In this document: piece after piece, positions 33,995-45,362 of the stretch
Layout: every line of letters starts with the position of its first letter
Numbering within the stretch: the first letter of the stretch is position 1
From: Paramyrothecium sp. XJ0827
Lineage: Eukaryota; Ascomycota; Sordariomycetes; Hypocreales; Stachybotryaceae
Direction: 5' to 3'
Assembly (NCBI GenBank): GCA_020881915.1
Contig: JAJFPB010000010.1
Span: forward strand, 2,108,001-2,172,000
DNA length: 64,000 bases
The notes under the pieces: model-generated
Database searches by the model: none
Seen by the model: the letters and a program-made list of their open reading frames with translations, nothing else
What the model was told of the DNA's origin: nothing
Made by a program: the position numbers and the translations under genes

Positions 33995-35493
33995 ATACTG
34001 TGTGATGTTGATATAAGTGGGAACGTGTATGATATGACAACCTGTGCATAACGACGGGGCAATGTACGCATGGCAGTGGACCACAAGAAATGCGAAGATA
34101 CGAGCTTGCTGCAACAGGAGTCTTGGCTTCATCCCGTCATTGACCTCCTTGAGACGCCAAACGTCAACGTTTGGCGGACCATAAACTCTTTTTGGAGCGA
34201 AGTGGTAAGATGATCTTTCGGGGGCATTTGGCCTCAGCCGGATACGTTGGCCTTGCGTCTGGGGCTGTTCCGAGAGCCGGCTCACGCCATGTGTTGTAAT
34301 GCTCATCACTTCCCCAAATTGTTCACGTCAGAAAGTCTGAAATGAGACGGCCCCCCCTGACGCCGCATCTGCAAGGCACTTGCATCCGTGCAATTATGAC
34401 AGGCGGTAGGGCTTGGGGAAGGGCCATTCATGCGATGTCCGGTGTCGTGGTCTTAGCCCAGAATGGTGTGATTGAAAGGGGTGTGGCGTTACGTCTTGGG
34501 TCGGCACGCCCGCCACACTGGAACAGGGTTGGTGTTCATTCCCCATCAAAGCGCTGCAATTGGGAATTTGGGGATTTCGAACCGAAACCCGATGGTCTGC
34601 CCTGTCTATATCTGGCAATTCACGTGGGCTTGAATAGGTCGGATTGGCTGAACGATTCGGGCTTTGTTGCGAGTCAGCCGGTCGCCGCCCCCTGTTCTTT
34701 GTCATCGGCATCCGGCTTCTCGAATTTTCTTGGGACGAAACGACGCCGGCAAACCAGGTCCCCGGCGAAAAGCTTAGCGCAGGATAGTTCGACGTAAAAA
34801 TCCCGTGTACGGGGTACTGCCAGGGTGCCCCAGGTTTTTAACCATCGCGTCAGGGCCGAGAAGAGACAGGCAGTGGTGAATTGAGCAGCGGCCTCAGCCA
34901 CCGCACACTGACGCGACGCAAAGTAAAGAGCGGTGGGGAGAAAGTCAGAGGCCAAGGTGGAAAAGGGCAAAAGGGGGAAAGGGCCGGCGCCGGACCATTG
35001 CCCAGGCTGAGGCAAAACAAAGAGTCATGCCCGGCTTCCCGCAAGCAAATTTGCGAAATGGCGAAATCCAGACCTCGAACCGCCTCATCATGCCTCAAAG
35101 CATAATTCCACCCTCTGATTGGTCGGCAAGGCCCCGACTTAATCCTCTTTTTTCGACTTGCTGCCGTTTCGGACGGTATTCCGTGCTTTGGCACAGGCCA
35201 TTGCTCATGATTCACGACGTAAGAGACCGCATATATAGTTTGTAATGCCATGAATTTCCTTTCGTAGCGGTGTGTCCATTGGAAATTGTCATACTCCTCT
35301 CCGCCCGGCGCTGGCCCTTCCCCGTCTTCTAGAAAAAGGAGACGCTCCCCAGGGAAACCGAACTCGCTCCAAGCTGTGCGCCATCACCGAATCTTTGTGC
35401 TTTGTCCTCTTGCAGACACCCGAAGCACGTCATTCGAGACCCCAAACACCCCCTCCAGTCGCCAATACTGTAAACTCCTCTGTCCTATTCACG
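33995..35493. other. 1.5 kb intergenic region, promoter of the UPF0643 gene
   Basis: No supported gene. A CCAAT-type box (GATTGG) at about 35117 and a TATA-like ATATATAG at about 35230 sit 260-380 nt upstream of the UPF0643 start. Short open frames on both strands lack domains. Confidence 0.45.
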
Positions 35494-36203
35494 ATGTCGT
35501 TAGAACAAGTCCAGACGCTGCACTCGACACATGTGCCGGGCTTCGACAAGGACCCGGCCACCGTAAAAATCGCCGAGATTGAGTCCTGGCACGACGAACG
35601 ATTCCTTGTCCAATCACCTTATACCGAGAGGGATCACCAACTTGACCTCGATACCTTGAACAACGAGAATAGACTCCTGGCCAAGGCCATGACTGGCTTC
35701 GATGCTATCCGCGACGACTATGCCACCGCCCCGTATAACGACTCCTTCAACTGGCCGGAAACGATTGCGGAACTGAGGCGTCTCGTTGCAGTCTCTGGGC
35801 AACATTTCAAAGAGACGAGCTTCTACATAGTCGCTTTCCGATCGCAAATCAAACCAGAGACCGATTATGGTCACCTTGGTGACCTGGATAAGGCCGCCCA
35901 CCAAGAAGCGATCGAAAGTGGTGGCTTTCTCAAGTAAGCATTTGATCCCAGGCCTGTATCCGGCTACCTTAGCCGCTAACCCCAAGTAGGTACTGGTTCG
36001 GTAGCCCAGACGATCAACTGCGAAATCTTGCGACTTGTATATGGACTTCAAGAGAGCATGCCATTGCCGGTGGCAGAGGACCGGCCCATCGAAAAGCGGC
36101 CATCTCGACACGCGCCCTGTACGCCTATTGGAAGATTGACCAACACCGACTGACAATCCGAGATAATGTTGAGGACTGGGAAATTGTCCCTTGGACCGAT
36201 TGA
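35494..36203 (+). CDS. UPF0643 family protein of unknown function
   Basis: Member of the fungal UPF0643 family (fission-yeast PB2B2.08-like), biochemical role unknown. Exons 35494-35933 and 35990-36203 give 217 residues. The intron has a GTAAGC donor, a CTAAC branch and a TAG acceptor, and joins GGFLK to YWFGSPDDQLRNLATC. Recognition rests on the C-terminal block LATCIWTSREHAIAGG ... GPAHRKAAISTRALYAYW ... WEIVPWTD, which this family shares. The frame is open further upstream without an ATG; the start at 35494 (MSLEQVQTLHSTH) is the first reasonable one. Soluble, no signal peptide or membrane segment. Confidence 0.8.
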
Positions 36204-37106
36204 GAGCAAGATGGTGATATAAGAGCGCCTCCGGAGCTCGATTTATCACTTGCTGCAGTCGCAATGTAATGCCACGTCTTCAACTCGAATTCGAGGCATC
36301 TTTTGATTGATGCGCCGTTGTCACGACTGATTGCGTTGTCGACCAGTCGGGCTTACGAGCAGCGTTGGCGCAAGGAAAAGGCAACTGGGATTTCGTTTTA
36401 TACCTACCTACATTGTGATTTCAATCGTTTCTGCAGCGGGCGTTGGTTTGTGAATGGTGAAAGTTCACCTTCAAGTTATAGCAAGCGTTGGACTGGAAAA
36501 CGGAGGCGGAGTACTTTGCCGCCAGAACTCATGCATTCTTCTTACCTGGGAATGAAGATAGAGGACACGAAAAGATAGACTTGTGCTATAGATACCTATA
36601 GACATCTTCTGATGACAGAATCCGACTTGCCAATTCTTCATAACGTGAGATTCTGATATCGTGAATGAAATAGTGGTTGCTTCGACGTGCGGCAAACCAG
36701 CATGGTGAGATGAGCGCTAGCCTGACGATAGGGCATGTTACTCAGGCGGCTCTCCCCGGTCCGTACCTCATTTTGGAGTGCAATCATGATTCTGCCTTCA
36801 ACTCATGCATCCAAATGTAGAACAAAACCGCATGCACGCCGATCTCGAACGCAAATCAAGGCTTATTCGTTTGGAGGGGTTAAGGTACACAGTTGAAGCT
36901 TTCGCCGTCACGTCTCAACCTTGTCAAGCGCATTCTGCCACATCACACCGCTTTCAACCCACAACGCCCACAAATCAGGCGCAAAAAGTTCGATATTCCC
37001 GCTACGACCGACCTGACCTCACGAACGAGCACACCACGCTTCCGTTCTCAAGCTCCTGCCTATCTCACGCGTCCGGCATATTCGTTCGACGATACATTTG
37101 GACAAA
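36204..37106. other. Intergenic region upstream of eIF3h
   Basis: 3' UTR of the UPF0643 gene and promoter of eIF3h. No gene, repeat or RNA is recognised. Confidence 0.45.
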
Positions 37107-38310
37107 ATGAGCGAAACTCTCAAGGATGCGCCGTTCCAGTCGGTGCAAGTCGAGGCTCTGGTGAGTTTGACGAGCCCCACCTCCATCCCCTCCTTGTGAA
37201 GAGGAAAGGTTGCTGACTCTCAAAGTAGGTGATCTCAAAGATCGCTAGGCACTGTGCCTCGGCTTTCCCTTCCATCGCCACGGGATCGATTGTGGGCATG
37301 GACCAGAACGGAGTGATGGAGGTGACCAACACATTCCCCTTCCCCTCGGGCGAAGGTGTGACTGCCGACAGCAGGGAGAGCGACGCCTCCATGCTCGCCG
37401 CTGCCGCCCCCCGACAGAAGGCCAACATTGCCTACCAGAACGAGATGATCCGACACCTGAAGGAGGTCAACGTGGACGCCAACAACGTTGGCTGGTACAC
37501 GAGCGCGACCATGGGCAACTTCATCAACATGGGTTTCATCGAGAACCAGTACCACTACCAGAAGGAGAATGACCGGACCGTGGCCCTCGTGTACGACACC
37601 AGCAAGAGCTCACAGGGCTCTCTGACCCTGCGTGCCTTCCGCCTGACTAAGGCGTTCATGGAGGCTTTCAAGGAGAGCAAGTTCACGACGGAGAAGTGAG
37701 TGCAGTGCCGCGGGGATCCGTGCCGCACCGGCCAAAGCTAACAACATACAGCCTCCAAAAGACCAAGCTGTCTTTCCGAGACATACTCGCAGAGCTTCCT
37801 ATCATCGTCCACAACTCGCACCTCCTTACTTCCTTCCTCCACCAAATCCCCTCGATCCCCAGCGAAGAAGTCGAGGAGCCTACCTCGCTGGCCGACATCC
37901 ACCGCAACCCGGTCAAGCCTCCTCTGTACCCCTCGATCGATTCCCTCGACCTCTCGATCGACCCATTCCTCGAGAAGACCTGCGACCTACTTCTTGAGAG
38001 CATCGAGTCTCACTACACTGATCTCAACAACTTCCAGTTCTACCAACGCCAGCTGGGTCGCGAACAGACCAAGATCACGCAATGGCAGGCCAAGCGCAAG
38101 GCCGAGAATGCTCAGCGAACCTTGGCCAAGCAGCCTTTGCTCCCCGAGGACGAGTGGCAGCGGCTGTTCAAGCTGCCTCAGGAGCCCAGCCGCCTGGAGG
38201 GCATGCTGAACGCAAAGCAGGTCGAGCAGTACAGCAAGCAGGTGGATGGCTTCACTGCCAACGTGACGACCAAGATGTTTGCCGTCAGGGAAAACCTCCT
38301 ACCCAAATAA
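37107..38310 (+). CDS. eIF3h: Translation initiation factor eIF3 subunit H
   Basis: Subunit of the eIF3 complex that assembles on the 40S ribosome. Exons 37107-37160, 37229-37695 and 37752-38310 give 359 residues. Introns have GTGAGT donors and TAG/CAG acceptors; junctions read [13 protein letters not shown] and [13 protein letters not shown]. The N-terminal two-thirds of residues 15-160 form an MPN domain ([34 protein letters not shown]). It lacks the JAMM metal ligands, as expected for the non-catalytic eIF3h type. The C-terminal half is helical ([20 protein letters not shown]). Codons are strongly biased to C in third position, consistent with high expression. Confidence 0.93.
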
Positions 38311-39374
38311 GCGGCTCTTCTCTGGAAAGTTGGGTGAAAATATGTCTTGAGTGATTTACATGAGCGAGACAACTTGGGAGATGGGTTGCATCGGCGGCGT
38401 TCCGGACAATGTGCAATGTTATGATACGAGACAATAGTACTAGAAGGAGAGGAATTAGAGGTGGTGAAGGAGAGGAGTTCATAGCTCCTCATGTTGAGAC
38501 GTTCTCCACGAAATTCTACTTCTCCCAGACAAGACCACGATTGCCACTTAGGAGCGACATGCTACAGTGATAGGCTATAATCCTCCTTGCCAACCACCTA
38601 CAGGGCGTAAGAAATTCCCCGCCTGGTCTTGATAAGAATGATAAGGACTTGGCTGCGATTGCAGGATTGTTGGTACATCCCACGTGGTGCGTCTTTGACG
38701 TTTTCAGGGTCGGAGCGAATGCGAGGACCCGGCGAGTATTCGGGGTCGGGGAGGGGTGATGGTCGCTGGACCGTTGGTAGCCCCGTGCAACCCAATTACG
38801 GCTGGAGGCAGATCCATCAGCCAACCGACCATTATCCCTCTTGGGTGCGCCAAGCAGGTTCAAGCAGGATAGGATTCATCGGACGACGTTGGGCTTTCCA
38901 AATGACGGTCCCTAAGTCGCGGCCGTGTCTTGATATGTTCCTTAAGCCCCGACAGGGTCGGAATCGTAGCCCAATTGACTGGCCCGAACTCGAGACAACA
39001 GCCGTATTCTTTTTCCTTTCGGTAAACCGCGAAAGTAGCCCCGCGGTTCGCGCATATACCTTGAGGGCATTGTCAGGTACTTCCGGGCTGGGTGGAGGTC
39101 CATAGTGGAGAACGGTTAAGTCAGGTCTAAGGCTCGTCGTCTCCAGGTACCTTTTGGAGGGGTCCATTGAATTCTGCCCCGCTTTCCGTCTAAAATTTCC
39201 CCCTCCATGTACACCGCCCAAAAACCCTCCCCTCCCCCTCCTCCTGTACTTGAAGAAGTCCGTCTCGCCCATCCTCTTCCTTTTTCTATATCCCTCTCCC
39301 CCCATACCTAATCCTCGTCCTTTCTTCACTCATCATCCATCTCTTTTTTTTCCTCCTCCTAAACCACAGTCACA
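38311..39374. other. Promoter region of S-adenosylhomocysteine hydrolase
   Basis: About 1 kb between eIF3h and the hydrolase, both on plus. It contains an AGGTACCT palindrome at 39145-39152 and then a pyrimidine-rich leader. No gene is supported. Confidence 0.5.
39178..39374 (+). promoter_or_regulatory. CT-rich core promoter or leader of S-adenosylhomocysteine hydrolase
   Basis: Almost 200 nt of C/T-rich sequence (runs such as CCCTCCCCTCCCCCTCCTCC and CTCTTTTTTTTCCTCCTCC) end just before the ATG with context CACAATG. CT blocks are characteristic of strong housekeeping promoters in filamentous fungi and normally mark the transcription start region. Confidence 0.5.
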
Positions 39375-40834
39375 ATGTCTGCCCCCGCCAACAAGTTCAA
39401 GGTCGCTGACATCTCCCTTGCCGCCTTCGGCCGCAAGGAGATCGAGCTCGCCGAGAATGAGATGCCCGGCCTGATGTCCATCCGCTCCAAGTATGCTGCC
39501 GACCAGCCTCTCGCCGGTGCCCGCATTGCTGGCTGCCTTCACATGACCATCCAGACTGCCGTCCTGATCGAGACCCTCACTGCCCTGGGTGCCGAGGTCA
39601 CCTGGACCAGCTGCAACATCTTCAGCACCCAGGACCACGCCGCCGCCGCCATTGCCGCCGCCGGTGTCCCTGTCTTCGCCTGGAAGGGTGAGACCGAGGA
39701 GGAGTACAACTGGTGCCTTGAGCAGCAACTCTCCGCCTTCAAGGACGGCAAGAAGCTGAACCTGATCCTCGACGACGGTGGTGACCTGACTGCCCTTGTC
39801 CACGCCAAGTACCCCGAGCAGCTGAAGGACTGCTACGGTGTCTCCGAGGAGACCACCACCGGTGTCCACCACCTGTACCGCATGCTCAAGGACGGCAAGC
39901 TGCTCGTCCCCTCCATCAACGTCAACGACAGCGTCACCAAGTCCAAGTTCGACAACTTGTACGGTTGCCGTGAGTCCCTCATCGACGGTATCAAGCGCGC
40001 TACCGATGTCATGGTTGCTGGCAAGATCGCTGTCGTTGCTGGTTTCGGTGACGTCGGCAAGGGTTGCGCCATGGCCCTCGCTGATATGGGTGCTCGCGTC
40101 CTGATCACTGAGATTGACCCTATCAACGCCCTCCAGGCTGCCATGGCTGGCTACCAAGTCACCACCATGGACAAGGCTGCCAAGGTTGGCCAGATCTTCG
40201 TCACCACCACCGGCTGCCGTGACATTCTCGTCGGCGAGCACTTCGAGTCCATGCCCAACGATGCCATCGTCTGCAGTAAGCAATGCCCCGCAAGCTATTT
40301 ATTGAATTTATATTGACCAATCAAACCATAGACATTGGCCACTTCGATATCGAGATCGACGTTGCTTGGCTCAAGGCCAACGCCAAGTCCGTCTCCAACA
40401 TCAAGCCCCAGGTCGACCGCTTCACCATGGCTTCCGGCAAGCACATCATCCTCCTTGCTGAGGGTCGTCTGGTCAACCTTGGCTGTGCCACCGGCCACTC
40501 TTCCTTCGTCATGTCCTGCTCTTTCACCAACCAGGTCCTGGCTCAGATCCTTCTGTACAAGAGCAACGACGCCGCCTGGGGCAAGAAGTACGTTGAGTTC
40601 GGCAAGACCGGCAAGCTCGACGTCGGTGTCTACGTCCTCCCCAAGATCCTGGACGAGGAGGTCGCCCGTCTCCACCTTGCTCACTGCAACGTTGAGCTGA
40701 GCACCCTCACCAACGTTCAGGCTGAGTACCTCGGCCTCGCTGTCGAGGGTCCCTTCAAGAGCGACATGTAAGTTACTTACCCTACCACGGCGCTGTTGAG
40801 TTCCTACTAACAATATGCTAGCTACCGCTACTAA
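39375..40834 (+). CDS. SAH1: S-adenosylhomocysteine hydrolase
   Basis: Cytosolic NAD-dependent enzyme that splits S-adenosylhomocysteine into adenosine and homocysteine, removing the inhibitor of methyltransferases. Exons 39375-40275, 40332-40767 and 40822-40834 give 449 residues. The last exon is only 13 nt and adds the terminal YRY. Visible signatures are NAD-binding [32 protein letters not shown] across the first junction, and [20 protein letters not shown]. The N-terminal substrate domain has [15 protein letters not shown] and [16 protein letters not shown]. Third-position C is used almost everywhere, the strongest codon bias in the window. The SAM-carrier-like gene upstream belongs to the same methyl cycle, but adjacency may be chance. 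Confidence 0.97.
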
Positions 40835-41709
40835 GTGTATGTAATCATACCCAAGGATCCTTCAACCGGAGTCCTACGTATAACGAACTTTCTCTTCACC
40901 CTTTCTACGACAACAGGCAGCTTGTGTTTTCAACAGCATAAAAACTTGGGTGGTATACAGGCAAGGTGACCGGAGGGTGGTGTTAGGGACGTCGCTCCCT
41001 GGTTCGAGTTTTTATCCATTTTATTTCACGGCATTGAGGTTTGGCGGGGTCCAGGAGACTAGAATTCGGGTCAAGGCGGGGTCGGCGATGGCGGGGGGAA
41101 ACTAAAACAATCTGCTTTTTCAACAAAATGGCGTTGGCTTCTTTTGCTAATCATGATTCCCCCGGTGCGGGAAATACGCGATCTACGTATGGCAAGCGCA
41201 TAGAATCATCTGGTTAGGATATGCGGAACAGGCCCGTCAACCGTGGCCGGTAGGACTCATAGAAGGTTCAATAGAGCATATTGTCTCTCTCAGTTGCGAT
41301 GTATTGTGAAAAGCCCATGGCTGGCGGTGTTTCGACATGGCTCGTACAGATTGAAGTTGAGGAAAAGAATGAATTATTTTGCCCCAGGAATACTTCCATA
41401 GCCCAGCGAAGGGTTCTGCAATGACACAACTTACGTTATAGAACTTGTCCAATAGACTGTTGAGATTTGTTGCCATTAACAGTGTTTGGCTTACCTTGCC
41501 ATGGATATTGCTTCCAGCTCATATCAAAGGGGTCAACCTGTGGATTTATGGGCTTGTTGCGGATATCACGCCTACTTGAACCAATCACAGAATATCAACA
41601 CGGTCCCTAGCAGGTCAATCTCTGATGTATCTAATCTAACCTTTCTTGTATACAAGTGGCCCTGTGTATTTAAGTAGCTACGCGAAATACACAAACAAGA
41701 ATCCACAAT
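40835..41709. other. Convergent 3' region
   Basis: Between the stops of the plus-strand hydrolase and the minus-strand dehydrogenase. It should hold two 3' UTRs. No gene is seen; a TTCGAG-containing element near 41000 lacks a tRNA fold. Confidence 0.5.
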
Positions 41710-43059
41710 TCAGGTCCAGGATATATCTTTCTGCTCAGGCACGATGCTCTTAAGCTTGCCCTCCTGTATGGCAGAGCGGACGTTACTTATCGCCCACTCC
41801 TCCATCTTGGTTTCTGTCTCGATCGTGTATGTGCCCATATGCGGGACGAGGAGAACATTCTCATTTTGTAGCAGACCGGGATGGATTTCTGGCTCCTTCT
41901 CGAAGACATCAAGTCCGACGCTTGCAACTTGACCGGACTCGAGGGCGGTGACGAGGGCAGCTTCGTCCATGACGGCGCCTCGAGCGGTGTTCACAATGAC
42001 GATGCCTTTCTTCATCAAGGCAAATTGTGGAGCGGATATAATGTGCCGGGTGGCAGGCTAGATGTTGATGAGACCAAAGTTTGGAGACAGAGTTTGGAGA
42101 GGGCAGCAACTAACATTCAAAGGCAGATTCAAACTCAACACATCGCTTTCCTTCAGTAATGTCTCGAAATCCACATGCTCGGCCCCAGCCTCCAGCTCAG
42201 GGCTCAGCTTCGTGCGGTTATGATATCGTATCGTCATGCCAAACGCGCGAGCCTTGGTCGCAAGGCTCCGACCGATGCCGCCCATGCCCAAGATTCCCAG
42301 AATTTTGCCTCGGGGGTCGTGTCCGAGCGCCGGTAGTGTCTTGCCGCGCCAGTGACCTGCACGGAGGGATGAAATGGAGCTGGACAGGTTCCGCAGCGCA
42401 CCAATGAGCAGCCAGATGGCAATGTCGGCGGTTGCGTCGTCCACCGCAGTTGGCGTGTTGGAAACGCGGACGGAGTGAGCTGTGCAAGCTGCCACGTCAA
42501 TTTGATCATATCCAGCACCTAGACAGTGGTAAGGTACATCATGTCAGCACAAGGGCTTTAGATCCAACAACATAGCTCTCCATTGTGTAAAGTATACAGC
42601 CCTGGGCTGGAATACTTCCTTGTATATCCTGAAGACGAGAATTTCTCACCATTGTGGCAAATGAATCGAAGACTTGAAGGCAGAATATCCAAAATGTCGC
42701 TATCGATTCTACCGGATATCTCGACGGAACTGAAATTCCGATATGCGACGACGACACCATCGAGGGCTCCAGATTGGCACTCATTGATGAACTCTTCCCT
42801 GTTTGTGGCCTTCGGTACGATAACTTCGGCAATCTCCTGGAGTGCTGACCATGCTTTCTCGGCACTACCAATGTGTTACTCGGCGAAGTTCCCATGCCAT
42901 GTTTGATGTTGTTGGGTAAAGGATGCATGGACAATGGGGCTCAATCGCAGTAGGGCTGGCCGGGACAGACACAGACTTCACAGAACGAAGAGCACGAACT
43001 TACTGCTGAATCTCACCGAGCAACAACACTTTGACCTTTTCCTTGGGCGTGCTGGCCAT
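41710..43059 (-). CDS. D-2-hydroxyacid dehydrogenase (glyoxylate/hydroxypyruvate reductase type)
   Basis: NAD(P)-dependent reductase of 2-oxoacids. Four exons, 43059-43004, 42864-42650, 42518-42115 and 42057-41710, give 340 residues. The order of phases is 2, 1, 0, and each junction restores family sequence: LLLGEIQ to HAEKAW, FICHNG to AGYDQID, LPLN to PATRHIIS. The nucleotide-binding motif is GILGMGGIGRS (about 165-175). Catalytic residues are Arg251 (VNTARG), Glu near 280 (FEKEPEIHP) and His298 (LVPHMGTY). An in-frame ATG at 43074 would add five residues. The first two exons are short and lie in poorly coding-looking DNA, so a truncated annotation is likely elsewhere. The exact substrate is not fixed by sequence. 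Confidence 0.9.
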
Positions 43060-43818
43060 GGTCACGATGCTCATGAGCTACTGGCCGCGAATTGGACTAG
43101 ACGGTTACGGGTCCGTGAGGAGGGAAACGGTATCGATGACTGGATGCAAACACCTGAGCCACCAGACGATTGCACAGAAAAGGGTCCCTCGAGTTGCAGC
43201 GGGCTATGCAATCAGCGACGAATAATTGCGAGACTTGTTATCAGTCTTTATGCATTGTGCTCCGGGTACAGGACACATCCCGTCATTGGGGGGGGAGTGG
43301 GGAGCCACGCACCGGGCATTGGCTGCAAGTGTTCCGAAGACGGCGCGCGGCGGGGTGACGTCCGTCACATTGGTGGTGGCCATGATGCCAATCTTGGGCA
43401 TAATTGCTAACCATGCTTCGCTGCTCTTCTAAGAACATTTTTTGGTACAAAAGCAGGCTACATCTACGCCTATGTGGGGTGAGTATCTAATGAACATAGT
43501 AAAAATTGGGTTGATGGATGTTTTCTTCCAGCAGGACTCTTGCGCAACCCATCATATTCCTCGCAGCATTGTCACAGACAGAAGACCAAGTGATGACGAG
43601 GGAAAGAATGACTTCGGCAAGTTTTGCTTGCTTCTGCTTGTGTCTCTGGAGACATCAAAGAACATCCACTTGCAGAACCAAAGCATGATCCCGGAGACAT
43701 TCTCCCGGGCTGTCCAGTGTCCTGGCGCCGAGGGGTAACCGGGGCTCTTCTGCGCTCGTCTCCCGGGGCCTGCCCACGTGAGGACTCTCCGCTCGCCCCT
43801 TATCATTGTCCACGACAT
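43060..43818. other. Dehydrogenase promoter and 3' flank of the DUF1640 gene
   Basis: Both flanking genes are on minus. The right part should be the 3' UTR of the DUF1640 gene and the left part the dehydrogenase promoter. No other gene is recognised. Confidence 0.5.
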
Positions 43819-44655
43819 TTACATGAGCAACCTCCAAGCACCAAGCATCAGCGCCGCGAAACCCGTGCAGACACCAATCAGCCACTGTAGCGTCTGGAAC
43901 TTGACCTGCTCCAGCTTCTCGCGCAGAGCCGCGACTTCCTGCTCAATCTTGGTCTCCGTCTCTTTGATCTTCAGCTCCTGACCGACGGATTCCTCTCGAA
44001 TCCTGCCCTTTTCCAAGTTAAGGTCCAGGCGCACGCTCGCTTGCGTCCGGCTGATCTCGTCGCGGAGTCGGCTGCTGAGCTTGGCGATGTCGTTAGTCAG
44101 GCGCTCGTGCGTGTTCCGCGTCGTGTTGGACTCGGTGCTGTCGGCCGAGAGGAGCTCGGAGCGGAGTTGGGCGAAGTCGACCTTCTGCGTGTAGGTGGCT
44201 TTGGCAGCGTCTTCTCGGAGGACCATGGTACGCGTCAAGTTCTGGATGCTGCACAGTTGTCAGAAGCCATTTCCGTCAACTAAGCCTGGGGTTCCTGACC
44301 TCTCCTCTATGACATCGTTCAACACCTTCATCATGGCAGCGGACTGCTCTTCGGTGAACCCTTCGCTCTGTAACCGCTTGACGAACTTCAGGGTATCAAA
44401 GTGGTGATCTCGTCGTCGCGGCGCGGTCGCATGGAAACTTCGCGCAAATGCAGGTGCCCGATCTGCAAGAGATGGCTGTTTCCGAAACGACGTGGCCGGC
44501 GCTGAAAACTGCCGGGCTTGCCATGGCTTCTGGTGCTTGAAAAGCAAGGCGGTTGACGAGCGGTTTGCGTTGACCAACAGCGGCTGGCCCCAGCTGAGTC
44601 GGGGAAGGAGGAACCTAGGCAAGAGCTCAGCTCCTGCGACGAATGGTGCTGCCAT
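43819..44655 (-). CDS. DUF1640 mitochondrial coiled-coil membrane protein (Fmp32/CCDC90 family)
   Basis: Inner-membrane protein of the family that includes yeast Fmp32 and animal CCDC90B/MCUR1. Exons 44655-44300 and 44248-43819 give 261 residues. The intron has a GTCAGG donor and a CAG acceptor, and rejoins NDVIEES to IQNLTRTMVLRED. The N-terminus is a mitochondrial-type presequence, ending near the FHATAPRRR processing-like motif (about residue 70). The helical body starts at FDTLKFVKRLQSEGFTEEQ. A long coiled coil spans about 130-235 and a single transmembrane helix lies near the C-terminus (LQWLIGVCTGFAALMLGAW). An in-frame ATG at 44784 would extend the presequence by 43 residues; the shorter form is preferred because MAAPFVAGAELLPRFLLP starts like a presequence. 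Confidence 0.88.
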
Positions 44656-45362
44656 GCTATGAGCGGTTCCGCAATGGCTTGGTAGTCTTTGAATCCGCAA
44701 AGTCGTGCGCAAATGTGTTGGTGGAATTACGCTGATGCATGGGTCCAAGAATCGGGTCCCCGAGAGAGAAAGCAGGTGTGACATGTGCAAAGGATGAGCC
44801 AATGACCTTCTTCCTGGTGGAGCATAGTGGCCCAGAACCAATTGAGTTGCGGCCCTCCTCAAGCCAGGCTTGTCAGGCTCTTAAGCGGGTGACAGAAAAA
44901 GCGCAATCGCAAGACATGTTACCCCTAATGTACTTCTAATTTATGATCCAGAATGGGCGGCTTCTACAAACAAGATGAAACAGTGACAATACAGTACAGT
45001 TCAAGACTTAGCGCATCACGATAGATTTTCAAAAAGAAAGAAATTCGGGACTTGGCAGGGAAAAGAAACCGGAAAGATTCATGGGCATCCTTGAGCAGTC
45101 TCCCTTTTTCTGTCACCCCCTTGGCCGTACCTTAATCTCGGAATCCGGATTTGCAGCGATTCCGCTTCCCCAAACATTCCTGGACACCACCAACTCCGTC
45201 GGTGTTCGTTTCTTCCCACGCCCGCAGATTCCGTTTTCCGCGCCCAAGACACTGGTTGATTAGCTCTTTTCAGGCGTTGAACCGCGAACACAGGTGGAGA
45301 GCGAATCAAGAACGACCTCTTGGTGGTTTGGAGTAACCCAGGGGCTTGGGACGGAGACGACC
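44656..45362. other. Divergent promoter region
   Basis: Between the starts of the minus-strand DUF1640 gene and the plus-strand Zn2Cys6 regulator. The Zn2Cys6 frame is open upstream of its ATG but reaches only a GTG. Nothing else is recognised. Confidence 0.5.

Noticed and set aside
39333..40283. 316-codon open frame on minus opposite S-adenosylhomocysteine hydrolase
   Set aside because: It mirrors the strongly C-ending codons of the real gene, giving a Val/Gly/Asp-rich product without a domain. It is a codon-bias shadow.
40990..41020. GGTTCGAG element resembling a tRNA B box
   Set aside because: No matching A box, T-stem or acceptor pairing. Similar isolated TTCGAAT or TTCGAAC words at 2171, 4235 and 52857 also fail to fold.
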